In this document: one piece after another, positions 36,542 through 45,564 of the stretch
Numbering within the stretch: position 1 is the first letter of the stretch
How the letters are laid out: each line of letters opens with the position of its first letter
From: Leptospira wolbachii serovar Codice str. CDC
GTDB taxonomy: Bacteria > Spirochaetota > Leptospiria > Leptospirales > Leptospiraceae
Length of the DNA: 64,000 bases
Direction of reading: 5' to 3'
Assembly (NCBI RefSeq): GCF_000332515.2
Contig: NZ_AOGZ02000013.1
Span: 124,001-188,000 of the forward strand
Notes under the pieces: model-generated
Database searches by the model: none
What the model saw: only the letters and a program-made list of their open reading frames with translations
What the model was told of the DNA's origin: nothing
Translations under genes and position numbers: made by a program

Positions 36542-38602
36542 TTAAGCAACTGGCCTTGGTTTTACCTTTGTTACAAAATACACTTTGACCGGTTCCGCTT
36601 TCCCTTTGAGTGCGAGTTCCTTGGTTTCTTCATATTCAATGTATTCGCTTCCCCCCGCCGCAAGAAACGCTGCTTCAGATACAGCAACCTTTCCGGGAAC
36701 ACCGTGACTTTCTAAACGAGCCGCAGTATTGACGGCATCCCCGATGACAGTGTAGTCCATACGTTTGACAGAACCGATATTACCCACAATGGCTTCGCCA
36801 AAATTGACACCAATCCTTAAACGAAATGTGCCCGGTGGGACTCCCAATTCACGATTGATCTCTTCCATTTTTTTCTGCATATCTACGGCACAAGCTATGG
36901 CATGATAGGCATCCAGCTCTGTTTGTTTCGGTGCGCCCCAAAATGCCATAATGGCATCACCGATAAACTTATCTAAAGTAGCTGAATAATGAAAAATCAA
37001 TTCCGATAAGGATTCAAAAATTGTATTTAAACTTTGGAGCACAACTCCTGGAGGATTTTTTTCAGCAAATGTTGTAAATCCAACAATATCAGAAAATAAA
37101 GTTGCGATGTTTTTTTCTTCACCACCTAACTTGATACTATCGGCAACAATAGTTTCCATCACCGCAGGAGAGAAATATCTCGAAAGTCTATCTTTCTCTT
37201 CTCTTTGTTTTTCCACAAGCCTTCTGGAATCGATCATATTCTTTACAATGGAAAGTGCCACGGAAACAGAAAAAGCAGCAAAGGCGTAATCTTTTAGATA
37301 AGTATGGCTTGGATACCATTCCCATTGCATTTCCACAAAGATATCATTCAGAATGAGAGCCACAAAGGCAAAAAAACCGAGGGATACCGTTCCCATAGAA
37401 GGAACCTTTCTTCCAAGAAAGATAATATAAAAAAGGGCAGCACCAAGGAGGATGGTTACAAAACTCCAACTGAAGAAGAACTTAGATAGAAAAAAGAGAT
37501 TCGGAGAAAATAAAACGACAAGGACAGAAACAATACCAGCGATATCAATATACCGATTTGTGGTTTGTATCCAACCTTGCCTTACATGAGCAAACCGAAC
37601 AATAAAGTTAAAAAGTAAATGTACAAGTCCAATCCAAGCCAAATACTCTATTTTTTTAATCCAAAATCCATCCCCAATGATAGAATAAATAATTTGGCTT
37701 TGAAACAAAGTATTGAATGCCATAAAAATAGAGCCTAACGCAAAGTATATGGTTGCATCATCCTCGTTTCGAAACAAAAATTGCCAGTATAAATAAAAAC
37801 TACCAAGTAACAAGGTGAGTACGATTACAAAAATTTTCTTAAAGTCATTCCAATACTCTGCCCGCTCTGAATACTTTACAGAGGATACATAAAATTTATC
37901 ATGAGACAAACCTGGACTCAATGGATACTTTGCATAAACCCTCACAGCAAGAACATTGGGTTCGTCTGTTTTTAGTTGGTCTATGGGGATTTGGTAAAAG
38001 CGAATTTTATCACTATAAAGAGATTTATCGTCCAACTCGGCTCCTTCTTCCGTGTCCAAATGTAAGCCTGTTCCTCCAATGAATTTTCCATTCCAATAAA
38101 CAGCATCAGCTTGGCTAATTTGTCCCAACCGAACAGTTAAGTTCCTTGATTTGAATTTGGAACGGATGTCCTCTTCTGTAATTTGAATTTCTGTGCGATA
38201 CCAAGCATATCCTTTGTAAGCTTCTTGGAATTGTTTGAAGTCTGGAAAATACAATTCCCCATCTCCATCTCTCACTTTATCCCAAGCGGTTTGGATTTGG
38301 AATCCAGAAATCCAACCATTTCTCACCGATTCTTCTAAGGCAGGTTGGGCATGAGCAAAACGTAAGGCTTTGGTTTGTCCGTTTTCTTCATCTAAATAAA
38401 GGTCGTCTTCTTTCTCTTCTGTGACAAGAGGTGAGTCTCCTGGTTTGAAACTCCATTTATGAACGGATTGGCCAAAAGACGTCTCTGATCTCAGGTCCAA
38501 AATTTGGTTGGTCAGAAGGACTTGGGCAGACAGGTTTGAGAGAAATCCCGTAAAAATGAGGAAGAGGAGAAGGAAAGAAAAGAGTCTTTTCGAAAAAACC
38601 AT
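36542..38602 (-). CDS. Adenylate cyclase with 7TM-DISM receptor module
   Basis: The ATG at 38602 gives a 686-residue protein with a signal peptide (MVFSKRLFSFLLLFLIFTGF) and an AGGA ribosome site; the frame opens 99 bases further upstream. An extracellular 7TMR-DISMED2-like domain covers roughly residues 30-260, then seven membrane segments (to about 480). The class III cyclase domain follows, with FSDIVGFTTFAEK, LDKFIGDAIMAFWG and YTVIGDAVNTAARLE. The Lys/Thr selector residues favour ATP. It likely converts an extracellular signal into cAMP. Divergently transcribed from the RNA methyltransferase gene. Confidence 0.92.
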   Translation of the reverse strand: MVFSKRLFSFLLLFLIFTGFLSNLSAQVLLTNQILDLRSETSFGQSVHKWSFKPGDSPLVTEEKEDDLYLDEENGQTKALRFAHAQPALEESVRNGWISGFQIQTAWDKVRDGDGELYFPDFKQFQEAYKGYAWYRTEIQITEEDIRSKFKSRNLTVRLGQISQADAVYWNGKFIGGTGLHLDTEEGAELDDKSLYSDKIRFYQIPIDQLKTDEPNVLAVRVYAKYPLSPGLSHDKFYVSSVKYSERAEYWNDFKKIFVIVLTLLLGSFYLYWQFLFRNEDDATIYFALGSIFMAFNTLFQSQIIYSIIGDGFWIKKIEYLAWIGLVHLLFNFIVRFAHVRQGWIQTTNRYIDIAGIVSVLVVLFSPNLFFLSKFFFSWSFVTILLGAALFYIIFLGRKVPSMGTVSLGFFAFVALILNDIFVEMQWEWYPSHTYLKDYAFAAFSVSVALSIVKNMIDSRRLVEKQREEKDRLSRYFSPAVMETIVADSIKLGGEEKNIATLFSDIVGFTTFAEKNPPGVVLQSLNTIFESLSELIFHYSATLDKFIGDAIMAFWGAPKQTELDAYHAIACAVDMQKKMEEINRELGVPPGTFRLRIGVNFGEAIVGNIGSVKRMDYTVIGDAVNTAARLESHGVPGKVAVSEAAFLAAGGSEYIEYEETKELALKGKAEPVKVYFVTKVKPRPVA

Positions 38603-38648
38603 GTCGGAAATCCTATAAAAATCAAAAGGAACTGGCAAGTAGAAAACA

Positions 38649-39968
38649 TTGGACAAAGTCATTGTGGAAAGTTTAGATTCTGATTTTTCAGGAATCGTCA
38701 CAGCACCTAACGGAAAAAAGGTGAACGTTTTCTTTGTTTACCCTGGTGACGAACTCCATGTGGAATATGTCAAACGAAGGCCAAGACAAAGGTCCTTACG
38801 AATCCAGGAAACCATTCGCAACCATGATTGGCAATTAGTGAAATGCAATGTATTTGGAGAGTGCGGTGGATGTACGGGCCAACACATAAGTTACAAAGAA
38901 CAATTAGAACTTAAATTTACTCCCATCCTAAACTCCTTCCAAAAAGACTTAGGTATCTCCATCAAACCTATCCCTTCTGAACAAATTTACGAGTACCGAT
39001 CTCGTATGGATTTTTCTGTATTCCCTGGACCTATCATTGGACAAAGACAAAGGGGAAATTTCCGCAAAGTAGTTCCCATCACCTCTTGTTCCATCCAATC
39101 AGACTGGGCCAACAAGGCACTAAAAGATGTACAAACTGTACTGAACCAAATGCCTGATGTCATTTGGGATCGAAGATCTGAAGATGGTGGCTTAAAATAC
39201 TTAACAATCCGTAAGGCACAAAATACAGAGGATGGAATTTTAATTTTTACTTTTACAGATGGATATGAATCACATCCTTCAATGGAAAGTTTTCGTAAAC
39301 TTTGTTTGGAATCTTTATCACAAGAGTCACTACTCTTTTGTTACAACAGACCCAAATCGGAAGTATCTGCTTTTGGACGGCCAGAAGTGTTACGAGGAAA
39401 ATCTACATTTACCGAAATCGTCCTCGGACAAAACTTTCAAATTCCCTTTGATTCTTTTTTCCAACCTAACCCAAAAGGTTTTTTACCCATCTTATCGTTT
39501 ATCAAAGATAGATTACCAAAAACTACAGAGAATCTAATCGATTTGTTTTGTGGAAATGGTTTCTTTTCTTTGTTATACGGTGATTCGTTTCAAAATGTGG
39601 ATGGATACGAGCTCACTGAATCTTCGATTGAAATTGCGTCCAAAACCTTTCATGAATATTTTCCGGACAAATCCCATTCCTTCCAAATCGCTAATTTGTT
39701 TATGTCCACAGAACTTTTAAAACAAAAAGAAAATGCCATTTTGATTTTGGATCCACCGAGGGCCGGAGCTGGTAAATTGGTAAACCAATGGATTCGTGAT
39801 TTCGGACCGGAGTATGTGTTCTATGTCTCTTGTAATCCTTATTCTCAAAAAGAAGATGTATCGATCTTTCTTTCTCAGTATGATTTTGTGGATGGAATTC
39901 TGATTGATCCCTACCCCCACACTCCTCACACAGAATCGGTGCTATTCTTTCGTAGAAAGTCTTCATAA
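38649..39968 (+). CDS. 23S rRNA (uracil-5-)-methyltransferase-like (TrmA/RlmD/RlmC family)
   Basis: The 439-residue protein has an N-terminal TRAM-like domain (SDFSGIVTAPNGKKVNVFFVYPGD), [4Fe-4S] ligands in CNVFGECGGC plus a later Cys in ITSCSIQ, and SAM-binding LIDLFCGNGFFSLL. The catalytic core ILDPPRAGAG is followed by the nucleophile in VSCNPYSQ. It would methylate C5 of a uridine in 23S rRNA or tRNA. The start is a TTG at 38649; a GTG at 38664 is possible. Confidence 0.9.
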   Translation: MDKVIVESLDSDFSGIVTAPNGKKVNVFFVYPGDELHVEYVKRRPRQRSLRIQETIRNHDWQLVKCNVFGECGGCTGQHISYKEQLELKFTPILNSFQKDLGISIKPIPSEQIYEYRSRMDFSVFPGPIIGQRQRGNFRKVVPITSCSIQSDWANKALKDVQTVLNQMPDVIWDRRSEDGGLKYLTIRKAQNTEDGILIFTFTDGYESHPSMESFRKLCLESLSQESLLFCYNRPKSEVSAFGRPEVLRGKSTFTEIVLGQNFQIPFDSFFQPNPKGFLPILSFIKDRLPKTTENLIDLFCGNGFFSLLYGDSFQNVDGYELTESSIEIASKTFHEYFPDKSHSFQIANLFMSTELLKQKENAILILDPPRAGAGKLVNQWIRDFGPEYVFYVSCNPYSQKEDVSIFLSQYDFVDGILIDPYPHTPHTESVLFFRRKSS

Positions 39969-40017
39969 TTCCCTTCACCAATTTTGGAATTCCTCCGAAA
40001 ATAGAAGCGAGGGTACT

Positions 40018-41145
40018 ATGAAGATTCAAAAATCGATTCTATTTTTCTCTATCGCCATTTTAGGGCAAATCGGTTGTGCGAGTGTAATGGTTAGCAATTG
40101 GTCACCAGAAGAATCGAACTTCAAATCCAAACCAGTCCGAGTTCTCCTTGGCTATGCGACCGATGAGGAAACATTCAAATCATCAGGTGAAATCATCGTT
40201 CGAGATGCCAATGACCTGACTATCAAAAAGGCTTATGATTTTTTATCTTTAAATCCAACTCTTCTCAAAGCTCCCATATCCATTCAAAGTAATTCCGAAT
40301 GGATTGAATATAAAGGAGTAAGTTATAGAGGAATCGTTCTTCTCAAACCAGTAGATGGAAAAGTATTTATCCTCAACTTAGTTCCAATGGAAGCATATCT
40401 TTTGAGTGTAGTTCCTTCGGAAGTCAGTGCCTCTTGGCCAAAAGAAGCACTCAAAGCCCAAGCCATCTGTGCAAGAACTTATGTAGTGCGTGAAATGTTA
40501 AATCGCAAAAAACAAGAGTTTGATGTAGATACATCCACAAACACTCAAGTATACAAAGGAAAAAACAAAGAACATAGAAATACTTCAGAAGCAGTTTTTG
40601 AAACAGAGGGGCTCATTCTCATCCATAAAGGACAACCCATCCAAAGTTTCTTCCATTCCAACGCTGGTGGTTATACCGAAGATCCCATCAATGTTTGGGG
40701 TAGCCCCGTAGAATATTTAAAACCTGTTCCATCCGAATACGATAAAGATGGAGAACAATATTCTTGGGAAGAAAAGTGGAAAACAGATTTCGTAAATACC
40801 AACTTACGAGACTTAGGTGTTGGTGACATACAAGATATCATTGTATCAAGTCGTTTTCCCTCATCTCGGGTCAATGAAATGGAAATCATTGGAAGTTCTG
40901 GATCCAAAAAAATCAAAGCGACTGAGTTTCGAAAAAAATTAGGTGCGACCAAATTAAAATCTACACGATTTGGAATCCGTAAAGAAGAGTCTGGAGATTA
41001 TTTTGTGAAGGGACTCGGTTCTGGTCATGGCGTAGGAATGTCCCAATGGGGAAGTTTTGCTATGGCAAAAAGCCAATTCAGCCACAGAGAAATCCTGCAA
41101 CACTATTTCAAAGGAATCGAATTTGCAAGAATAGTTGCCAGATAG
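40018..41145 (+). CDS. SpoIID/LytB-domain lipoprotein
   Basis: The 375-residue product starts at the ATG at 40018, preceded by GAGGG; the frame also runs upstream into the rlmD-like gene. It has a lipobox (GQIGC, Cys20). The SpoIID domain is visible: EAYLLSVVPSEVSASWPKEALKAQAICARTYVV (seen in successive motifs EAYLLSVVPSEV and EALKAQAICARTYV), FFHSNAGGYTEDP and GLGSGHGVGMSQWG. This family cleaves the glycan chains of denuded peptidoglycan in the periplasm. Here it presumably serves cell-wall remodelling, not sporulation. Confidence 0.92.
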   Translation: MKIQKSILFFSIAILGQIGCASVMVSNWSPEESNFKSKPVRVLLGYATDEETFKSSGEIIVRDANDLTIKKAYDFLSLNPTLLKAPISIQSNSEWIEYKGVSYRGIVLLKPVDGKVFILNLVPMEAYLLSVVPSEVSASWPKEALKAQAICARTYVVREMLNRKKQEFDVDTSTNTQVYKGKNKEHRNTSEAVFETEGLILIHKGQPIQSFFHSNAGGYTEDPINVWGSPVEYLKPVPSEYDKDGEQYSWEEKWKTDFVNTNLRDLGVGDIQDIIVSSRFPSSRVNEMEIIGSSGSKKIKATEFRKKLGATKLKSTRFGIRKEESGDYFVKGLGSGHGVGMSQWGSFAMAKSQFSHREILQHYFKGIEFARIVAR

Positions 41146-41207
41146 TTGGGAGTTTTTGGTTTCCTTAGTCTCATCATTCTAGATCCTGACTTTAGGTCCC
41201 TAACCGA

Positions 41208-42050
41208 ATGGCAACTGTAGAAGAATACCTTTCCCAAATCAAAGACCTGACGATTGTACCGCCAGTCTTACTCTCCGTACTTTCCCTAGATGACGACAAC
41301 GAACTCTCTTTTGGAGAGTTAGAAAAAAAAGTTCAATCTGACCAAGTGCTTGTGGCAAGACTTCTGAAACTTGCCAACTCTCCCTTTTTCTCCCGCGGCA
41401 ACCCGGTTGCCAATATGAAACAGGTCATCACTCGTTTGGGATTTAAAACGGTTCGAAGTATGGTGGCGATGTCTATGACAGACTCACTCTTTAGCCAAGG
41501 AAATTATAAAAAATTCCGAGATGAAGTTTGGGACCATTCGGTTGCCAAAGGAATATTTGCTCAAATTCTCTGCGAAGAAAAGAAATTCAAAAAAGAAGCA
41601 GAACTTGCCATCACTTGCGGACTAATGCAAGACCTCGGACGAATTGTACTCAATACCATTGACAGAACAAAGTATGTAGAAGTGCTTACAGAATTCCAAA
41701 CATCTGATGCCACTTTGATTTCACTCGAAAAAAAATCTTTTGGAGTGGATTCTTATGAAATAGGAAGTGCTGCCGCCAAACTTTGGAAGATGCCAAACAT
41801 CATCATTTCTTCCATTGAAGATCTTTCCAAACCAGTAAACGAACAGTCTCCCTTGGGACAAATCATTGGATTTGCGGGTGTGATTGCAAAGTTTACTGGA
41901 CATGGCAAACAAGAGCCAGGCACAGAGGAAAGATTTGAAGAATACAAAACTACCTTAGGCCTTGAGATTGAGGATAAAAAAGCTTTTTTAGCCCTCAAAG
42001 ATGAAAAACTGAAATCAAACGAATTGTATCAGTTTTGCAGCACTCTTTAA
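41208..42050 (+). CDS. HDOD-domain signalling protein
   Basis: The 280-residue protein is an HDOD domain almost throughout: LTIVPPVLLSVLSL, VQSDQVLVARLLKLANSPFF, VITRLGFKTVRSMVAMS, VWDHSVAKGIFAQ and LMQDLGRIVLNT. HDOD proteins resemble HD phosphohydrolases but lack the metal-binding pair, and often act in signal relay. It is convergent with the pseudo-receiver cyclase gene. Confidence 0.9.
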   Translation: MATVEEYLSQIKDLTIVPPVLLSVLSLDDDNELSFGELEKKVQSDQVLVARLLKLANSPFFSRGNPVANMKQVITRLGFKTVRSMVAMSMTDSLFSQGNYKKFRDEVWDHSVAKGIFAQILCEEKKFKKEAELAITCGLMQDLGRIVLNTIDRTKYVEVLTEFQTSDATLISLEKKSFGVDSYEIGSAAAKLWKMPNIIISSIEDLSKPVNEQSPLGQIIGFAGVIAKFTGHGKQEPGTEERFEEYKTTLGLEIEDKKAFLALKDEKLKSNELYQFCSTL

Positions 42051-42080
42051 AGACTATATTCCAACAAAAACAAACGTTGA

Positions 42081-43313
42081 TTAGACGGGTTTTACACTGA
42101 GAATTCGGTGTAACCCTTCTTTTCCTTTGATTTTTACTGGTTCCAATTCTTCGTATTTGTATTTATTGGCATACTCCTCTGGAAGAAAATTATACAACCC
42201 TTCTGACACATACACCTCCATTGGTTTTGCAATTGATTCCAACCGGCTTGCCATGTTAACAGTATCTCCAACGGCTGTATAAGAAAGTTTTTGGAAGGAT
42301 CCCACGTTACCTACAATGGCCTTCCCTGAGGCCAAACCAATTCCAATTTGTGGAGTAAATCCGTAGATCTGTTGCCATTTGGGTTGCCAAAGTTCAAAGA
42401 CTTGCACCATTTCTACGGCACAGTCTAGAGCATTTTGTCTATGGTCCTCTTGGAAAACGGGAGCACCAAACAGACACATGATGGAATCACCAATGTATTT
42501 ATCGATCATTCCCCCATAACCCAAAATCACTTCTGTCATTGCTGTAAAGTATTCATTTAAAAAAGAGATCACTTGTTCTGGTTTCATTTTTTCCGACAAG
42601 GTCGTATAACCACGAATATCAGAAAATAAAACAGATACTTCTTGTTCCTTTCCTTTTTGATCAAGAGAAAGTGTGTTATTCATCAAACTTTCTACGATGA
42701 TAGGATCTACATACATACCGAAAACATTTTGCATTTTCTTTTTTTCGGTTTCAAGGTTTAGTTTTTCTTCGTATTCTTTTTCCAATTCCTTTTTAAATTT
42801 TTTCACCATCGTATTCAAATCTTGAATCTCCGACTGGTTCATACCATAGAGGTCTTGGAATCGTTTCAGACTGTCGTCCATTTGGATGGAGACTACTTTT
42901 TTGCGGTAAATTTCTCGGAACAAATTTCTAAACCGATGTTCCAAAACATTTTTCTTTAACCTTCGTTTGCCGAAGTATTCGTTGATTCCTAATTGGAAAG
43001 CATGGATGGGAAGTTGTTTTCCTTCGGCCTTAGTAAAGACAACTACGGGAAGTTCGGAGGGACCTGCTAAATCCATAATGGATTCTAAAACGGATTCGGG
43101 AGAATCTTCAAGTTCAGGGAATTGGATTTCTGTAATTAAAAGATCATACTGAGCTTTTTTGATTTCCTCAGCTCCGTTTTCAAAAACGGAGCGCCAAGTA
43201 AGTTCGATGTAATCTCCAAACCACTCACTGAGTAATTGGGAGATGGTATCATACGATTTCTTTTGGGGTTCTAGGACCAGGACACGAACGATTTCTTCTT
43301 TTTCTAAATCCAC
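42081..43313 (-). CDS. Pseudo-receiver adenylate cyclase
   Basis: The 410-residue protein has an N-terminal receiver-like domain (residues 9-135) whose phosphorylation residues are altered. The acidic pair is Glu15-Pro16 (LVLEPQ) and the phospho-acceptor is Glu62 (LLITEIQFP), with Thr and Lys positions retained (VVVFTK, YFGKRRLKK). A coiled coil (140-205) leads to the class III cyclase: FSDIRGYTTLSE, IDKYIGDSIMCLFG, and YTAVGDTVNMASRLE with Lys/Thr selectors for ATP. It likely makes cAMP under control of a binding partner rather than phosphorylation. It starts five bases after the Ehr small-subunit gene, so it is probably the last gene of that unit. Confidence 0.92.
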   Translation of the reverse strand: MDLEKEEIVRVLVLEPQKKSYDTISQLLSEWFGDYIELTWRSVFENGAEEIKKAQYDLLITEIQFPELEDSPESVLESIMDLAGPSELPVVVFTKAEGKQLPIHAFQLGINEYFGKRRLKKNVLEHRFRNLFREIYRKKVVSIQMDDSLKRFQDLYGMNQSEIQDLNTMVKKFKKELEKEYEEKLNLETEKKKMQNVFGMYVDPIIVESLMNNTLSLDQKGKEQEVSVLFSDIRGYTTLSEKMKPEQVISFLNEYFTAMTEVILGYGGMIDKYIGDSIMCLFGAPVFQEDHRQNALDCAVEMVQVFELWQPKWQQIYGFTPQIGIGLASGKAIVGNVGSFQKLSYTAVGDTVNMASRLESIAKPMEVYVSEGLYNFLPEEYANKYKYEELEPVKIKGKEGLHRILSVKPV

Positions 43314-43318
43314 GCACC

Positions 43319-44137
43319 TTATTTTTCATTCTCTAAAATTTTGTGAAGCTCCTCTTGAAACCGGAAGGAAAATCTTCCCATTAAAAGACGAAAACCTTGA
43401 AGAATGACATCGGGTCTAGGGGGATCTCCTGAAATATAAAGATCAGGCTCTTTCGGAAGTTTGCCCATAGGATACAATCCACCGCTAACAGCTTCTGTAC
43501 CGCAGGCAATGAGGGCTTTGGGTTCGCTCATGACATCCCAAGCTGTTTCTAGCGGACCTGCCATCCTTTCACCAACGGGACCAGAAAACACAATGGCATC
43601 CGCATGTTTAGGACTAGCAACACAACGAACCCCTTCCCTTTCCGAATCAAAGACCGAATTGAAAGAAGCATTGAGTTCCGATTCCACAGTATTGTTTCCA
43701 GCAGCGGCAACCTCTCTATAGAGAAAACCGCGTTTCTTTGTTAAGGTGCGAAATTGCTCTTGGTTTGGTGTTAGTGGGTTTGGTAAGCCACTAACTTTTT
43801 CCATTCGCCCGGAAACATACGTGACTTTCAATTCCTCACGACTTAAGGCAAAGGTATAAATAAAACCTGAATCACGAAGTTTACCATCTGAAGATTCAGT
43901 ACAAAGTCCACACTGCAAACATTTTCCATAATCAAACTGAACTTCTGAATCAGATACAATTCGAATCGCTTTGGTGGGACAAACTGCCGCAGATGGACCT
44001 AGGGAACCAGATCCTTCCTTCATCTTTGCCGTAGGTACAGGAATGCCACGACTTGTCGGATGAACAGGAGAGGCTGTATCAAAATTCAACACATTCTTAG
44101 GAAAAATAAAGCTCTTCAACTCATATAAGAAATTCAT
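43319..44137 (-). CDS. Ehr complex small subunit: HycF-like ferredoxin fused to HycG/NuoB-like domain, without N2 ligands
   Basis: The 272-residue protein first carries a ferredoxin half (residues 45-80): Cys53-Pro and Cys73-x2-Cys76-x2-Cys79, enough for one [4Fe-4S] cluster, with the second cluster lost. A HycG/NuoB-like half follows (about 140-255). Every expected cluster-N2 Cys aligns with another residue: Asn148 and Val151 (C-N-G-C region), Glu215 (GSCA region) and Asp238 (G-C-PPRP reads GDPPRP). The fold-defining SPKHADAIVFSGPV and SGGLYPMG remain. The fusion of the I and B subunits is unusual. It overlaps the large-subunit stop by four bases. Confidence 0.88.
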   Translation of the reverse strand: MNFLYELKSFIFPKNVLNFDTASPVHPTSRGIPVPTAKMKEGSGSLGPSAAVCPTKAIRIVSDSEVQFDYGKCLQCGLCTESSDGKLRDSGFIYTFALSREELKVTYVSGRMEKVSGLPNPLTPNQEQFRTLTKKRGFLYREVAAAGNNTVESELNASFNSVFDSEREGVRCVASPKHADAIVFSGPVGERMAGPLETAWDVMSEPKALIACGTEAVSGGLYPMGKLPKEPDLYISGDPPRPDVILQGFRLLMGRFSFRFQEELHKILENEK

Positions 44138-45564
44138 AGATCAAACCCAACATAACTAAGATTAAATGATTTATTATTCAAAGGAAAATCTCCGACTTGT
44201 TCTCCACGAACTGCCAACTCCAAAGCATGCCAATTCAACACAGATGGATCACGAATATAAGAATTTTTCACAAGACCTTCATTATCGAAATCCAAAGACA
44301 CAAGTAAAGGACCACGCCATGCTTCCACCGCAGCTGTATAAATCCCCGCTTTCGGTTTCCAATCTTTTTCAATCTGGTTCCCTTGGGTTCTATCATTTTC
44401 TGACCATAAAGCTTCCCAATCCAAATCATCCAAATGTGTTTCCATCCATTTTAATGATTGTTCAATTTCCGTATAACGGATGTACATACGAGCCCAAACA
44501 TCTCCATTATAATGATGGTGTTCTTCCTTTAGTGGCAACGCAGTCCAACCTGGATAATCAGGATTATCAATTCTTAAGTCATCTTCTACTCCGGCCATCC
44601 GAGCAACCATCCCTAAGAATCCATTTTTCTCGACATCGAGTTCAGAAATAAAACCGCAACCCTGCATCCTTTCTTTTAAAGTAGAAACAGAAAGAGCTCT
44701 TAATATCTGTGGACGAACTCGTTTAAAATAAACTTTTTTTAAATTAAAAAAAGCGTCTTTTGCTTGTTTTGCGGTAATGCGTTTATTGACTCTAACTCGA
44801 CCCGGACGAACTGCTGCTTTTCCAAAACGATTTCCCGTCCATGTTTCCATAAGACCCAGGGCAGCCCCTCTATCCGTAACGCAAACCCCATAAAGCGGGT
44901 AATAACCTATATCTTCCGAAATCCCACCTAAATCCCCAATATGAACTGCAATTCGTTCCAACTCGACTAGAAAGGAGCGAAATAAAGCGATATTTTGGGA
45001 AACCTTTATCCCAATCATTTCTTCATAAACTTTACTAAAGCAGACCGCATAACCAACACTAGTATCACCAGAAATGGTTTCAGAAAAAGGCAGAACCACT
45101 GACATTGATTTCCCTAGAATTTTTTCACGAATCCCTCTGTGTTGAAAACCCAAACGAATCGTTAGGTGACGGATTTCTTCTCCCTCTACGATAAAACGGA
45201 AGTGCCCCGGTTCGATAATTCCTGCGTGAATCGGACCCACAGCATGAGAATAAGTTCCTTCGTGAAAAGGAACATGCAATCCATGATAGGCCAAGTCCCG
45301 GACAATTCCCGTTTTCTGATGTAAAGAAAGGTTTTTACCTCTATTGTCAGATAAATAATCTTCTTCCTTTAGATCCGAATAATCTTCAACTCCCATATCC
45401 TGCCCAAAGGCATGACGAACAAGCCAAACCGGATATTGCGGATCCAAAAGAAAATCAATATTACTTTTTTTAGATCCTACTTCTTCGCGGATCATTTTTT
45501 GATCACGAATCACATACTGGTGGTAGACACCATCGAAATTAGTAATGCCTGTTATCTTTTCCAT
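44134..45564 (-). CDS. Ehr complex large subunit: HycE/NuoCD-like without NiFe ligands
   Basis: The 476-residue protein is collinear with the group 4 hydrogenase large subunit/NuoCD: GPIHAGIIEPGHFRF, IRLGFQHRGIREK, FLVELERIAVHIGDLGG, NRFGKAAVRPGRVR and a HycE-like end LSYVGFDL. At the N-terminal R-I-C-G-I-C position it reads TISGDT (Ser165, Thr168), and at the C-terminal D-P-C-x-x-C it reads DPSVLN (Ser441, Asn444). No NiFe site is possible. An N-terminal NuoC-like region is short. It overlaps both neighbours and belongs to the energy-converting hydrogenase-related (Ehr) class. Confidence 0.9.
   Translation of the reverse strand: MEKITGITNFDGVYHQYVIRDQKMIREEVGSKKSNIDFLLDPQYPVWLVRHAFGQDMGVEDYSDLKEEDYLSDNRGKNLSLHQKTGIVRDLAYHGLHVPFHEGTYSHAVGPIHAGIIEPGHFRFIVEGEEIRHLTIRLGFQHRGIREKILGKSMSVVLPFSETISGDTSVGYAVCFSKVYEEMIGIKVSQNIALFRSFLVELERIAVHIGDLGGISEDIGYYPLYGVCVTDRGAALGLMETWTGNRFGKAAVRPGRVRVNKRITAKQAKDAFFNLKKVYFKRVRPQILRALSVSTLKERMQGCGFISELDVEKNGFLGMVARMAGVEDDLRIDNPDYPGWTALPLKEEHHHYNGDVWARMYIRYTEIEQSLKWMETHLDDLDWEALWSENDRTQGNQIEKDWKPKAGIYTAAVEAWRGPLLVSLDFDNEGLVKNSYIRDPSVLNWHALELAVRGEQVGDFPLNNKSFNLSYVGFDL

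Noticed and set aside
40018..41145. Sporulation gene
   Set aside because: The SpoIID domain is also found in non-sporulating bacteria as a peptidoglycan lytic enzyme, and no other sporulation gene is present.
44166..44651. 161-codon plus-strand frame inside the Ehr large-subunit gene
   Set aside because: It is antisense to a well-supported gene and shows no recognisable domain or ribosome site.
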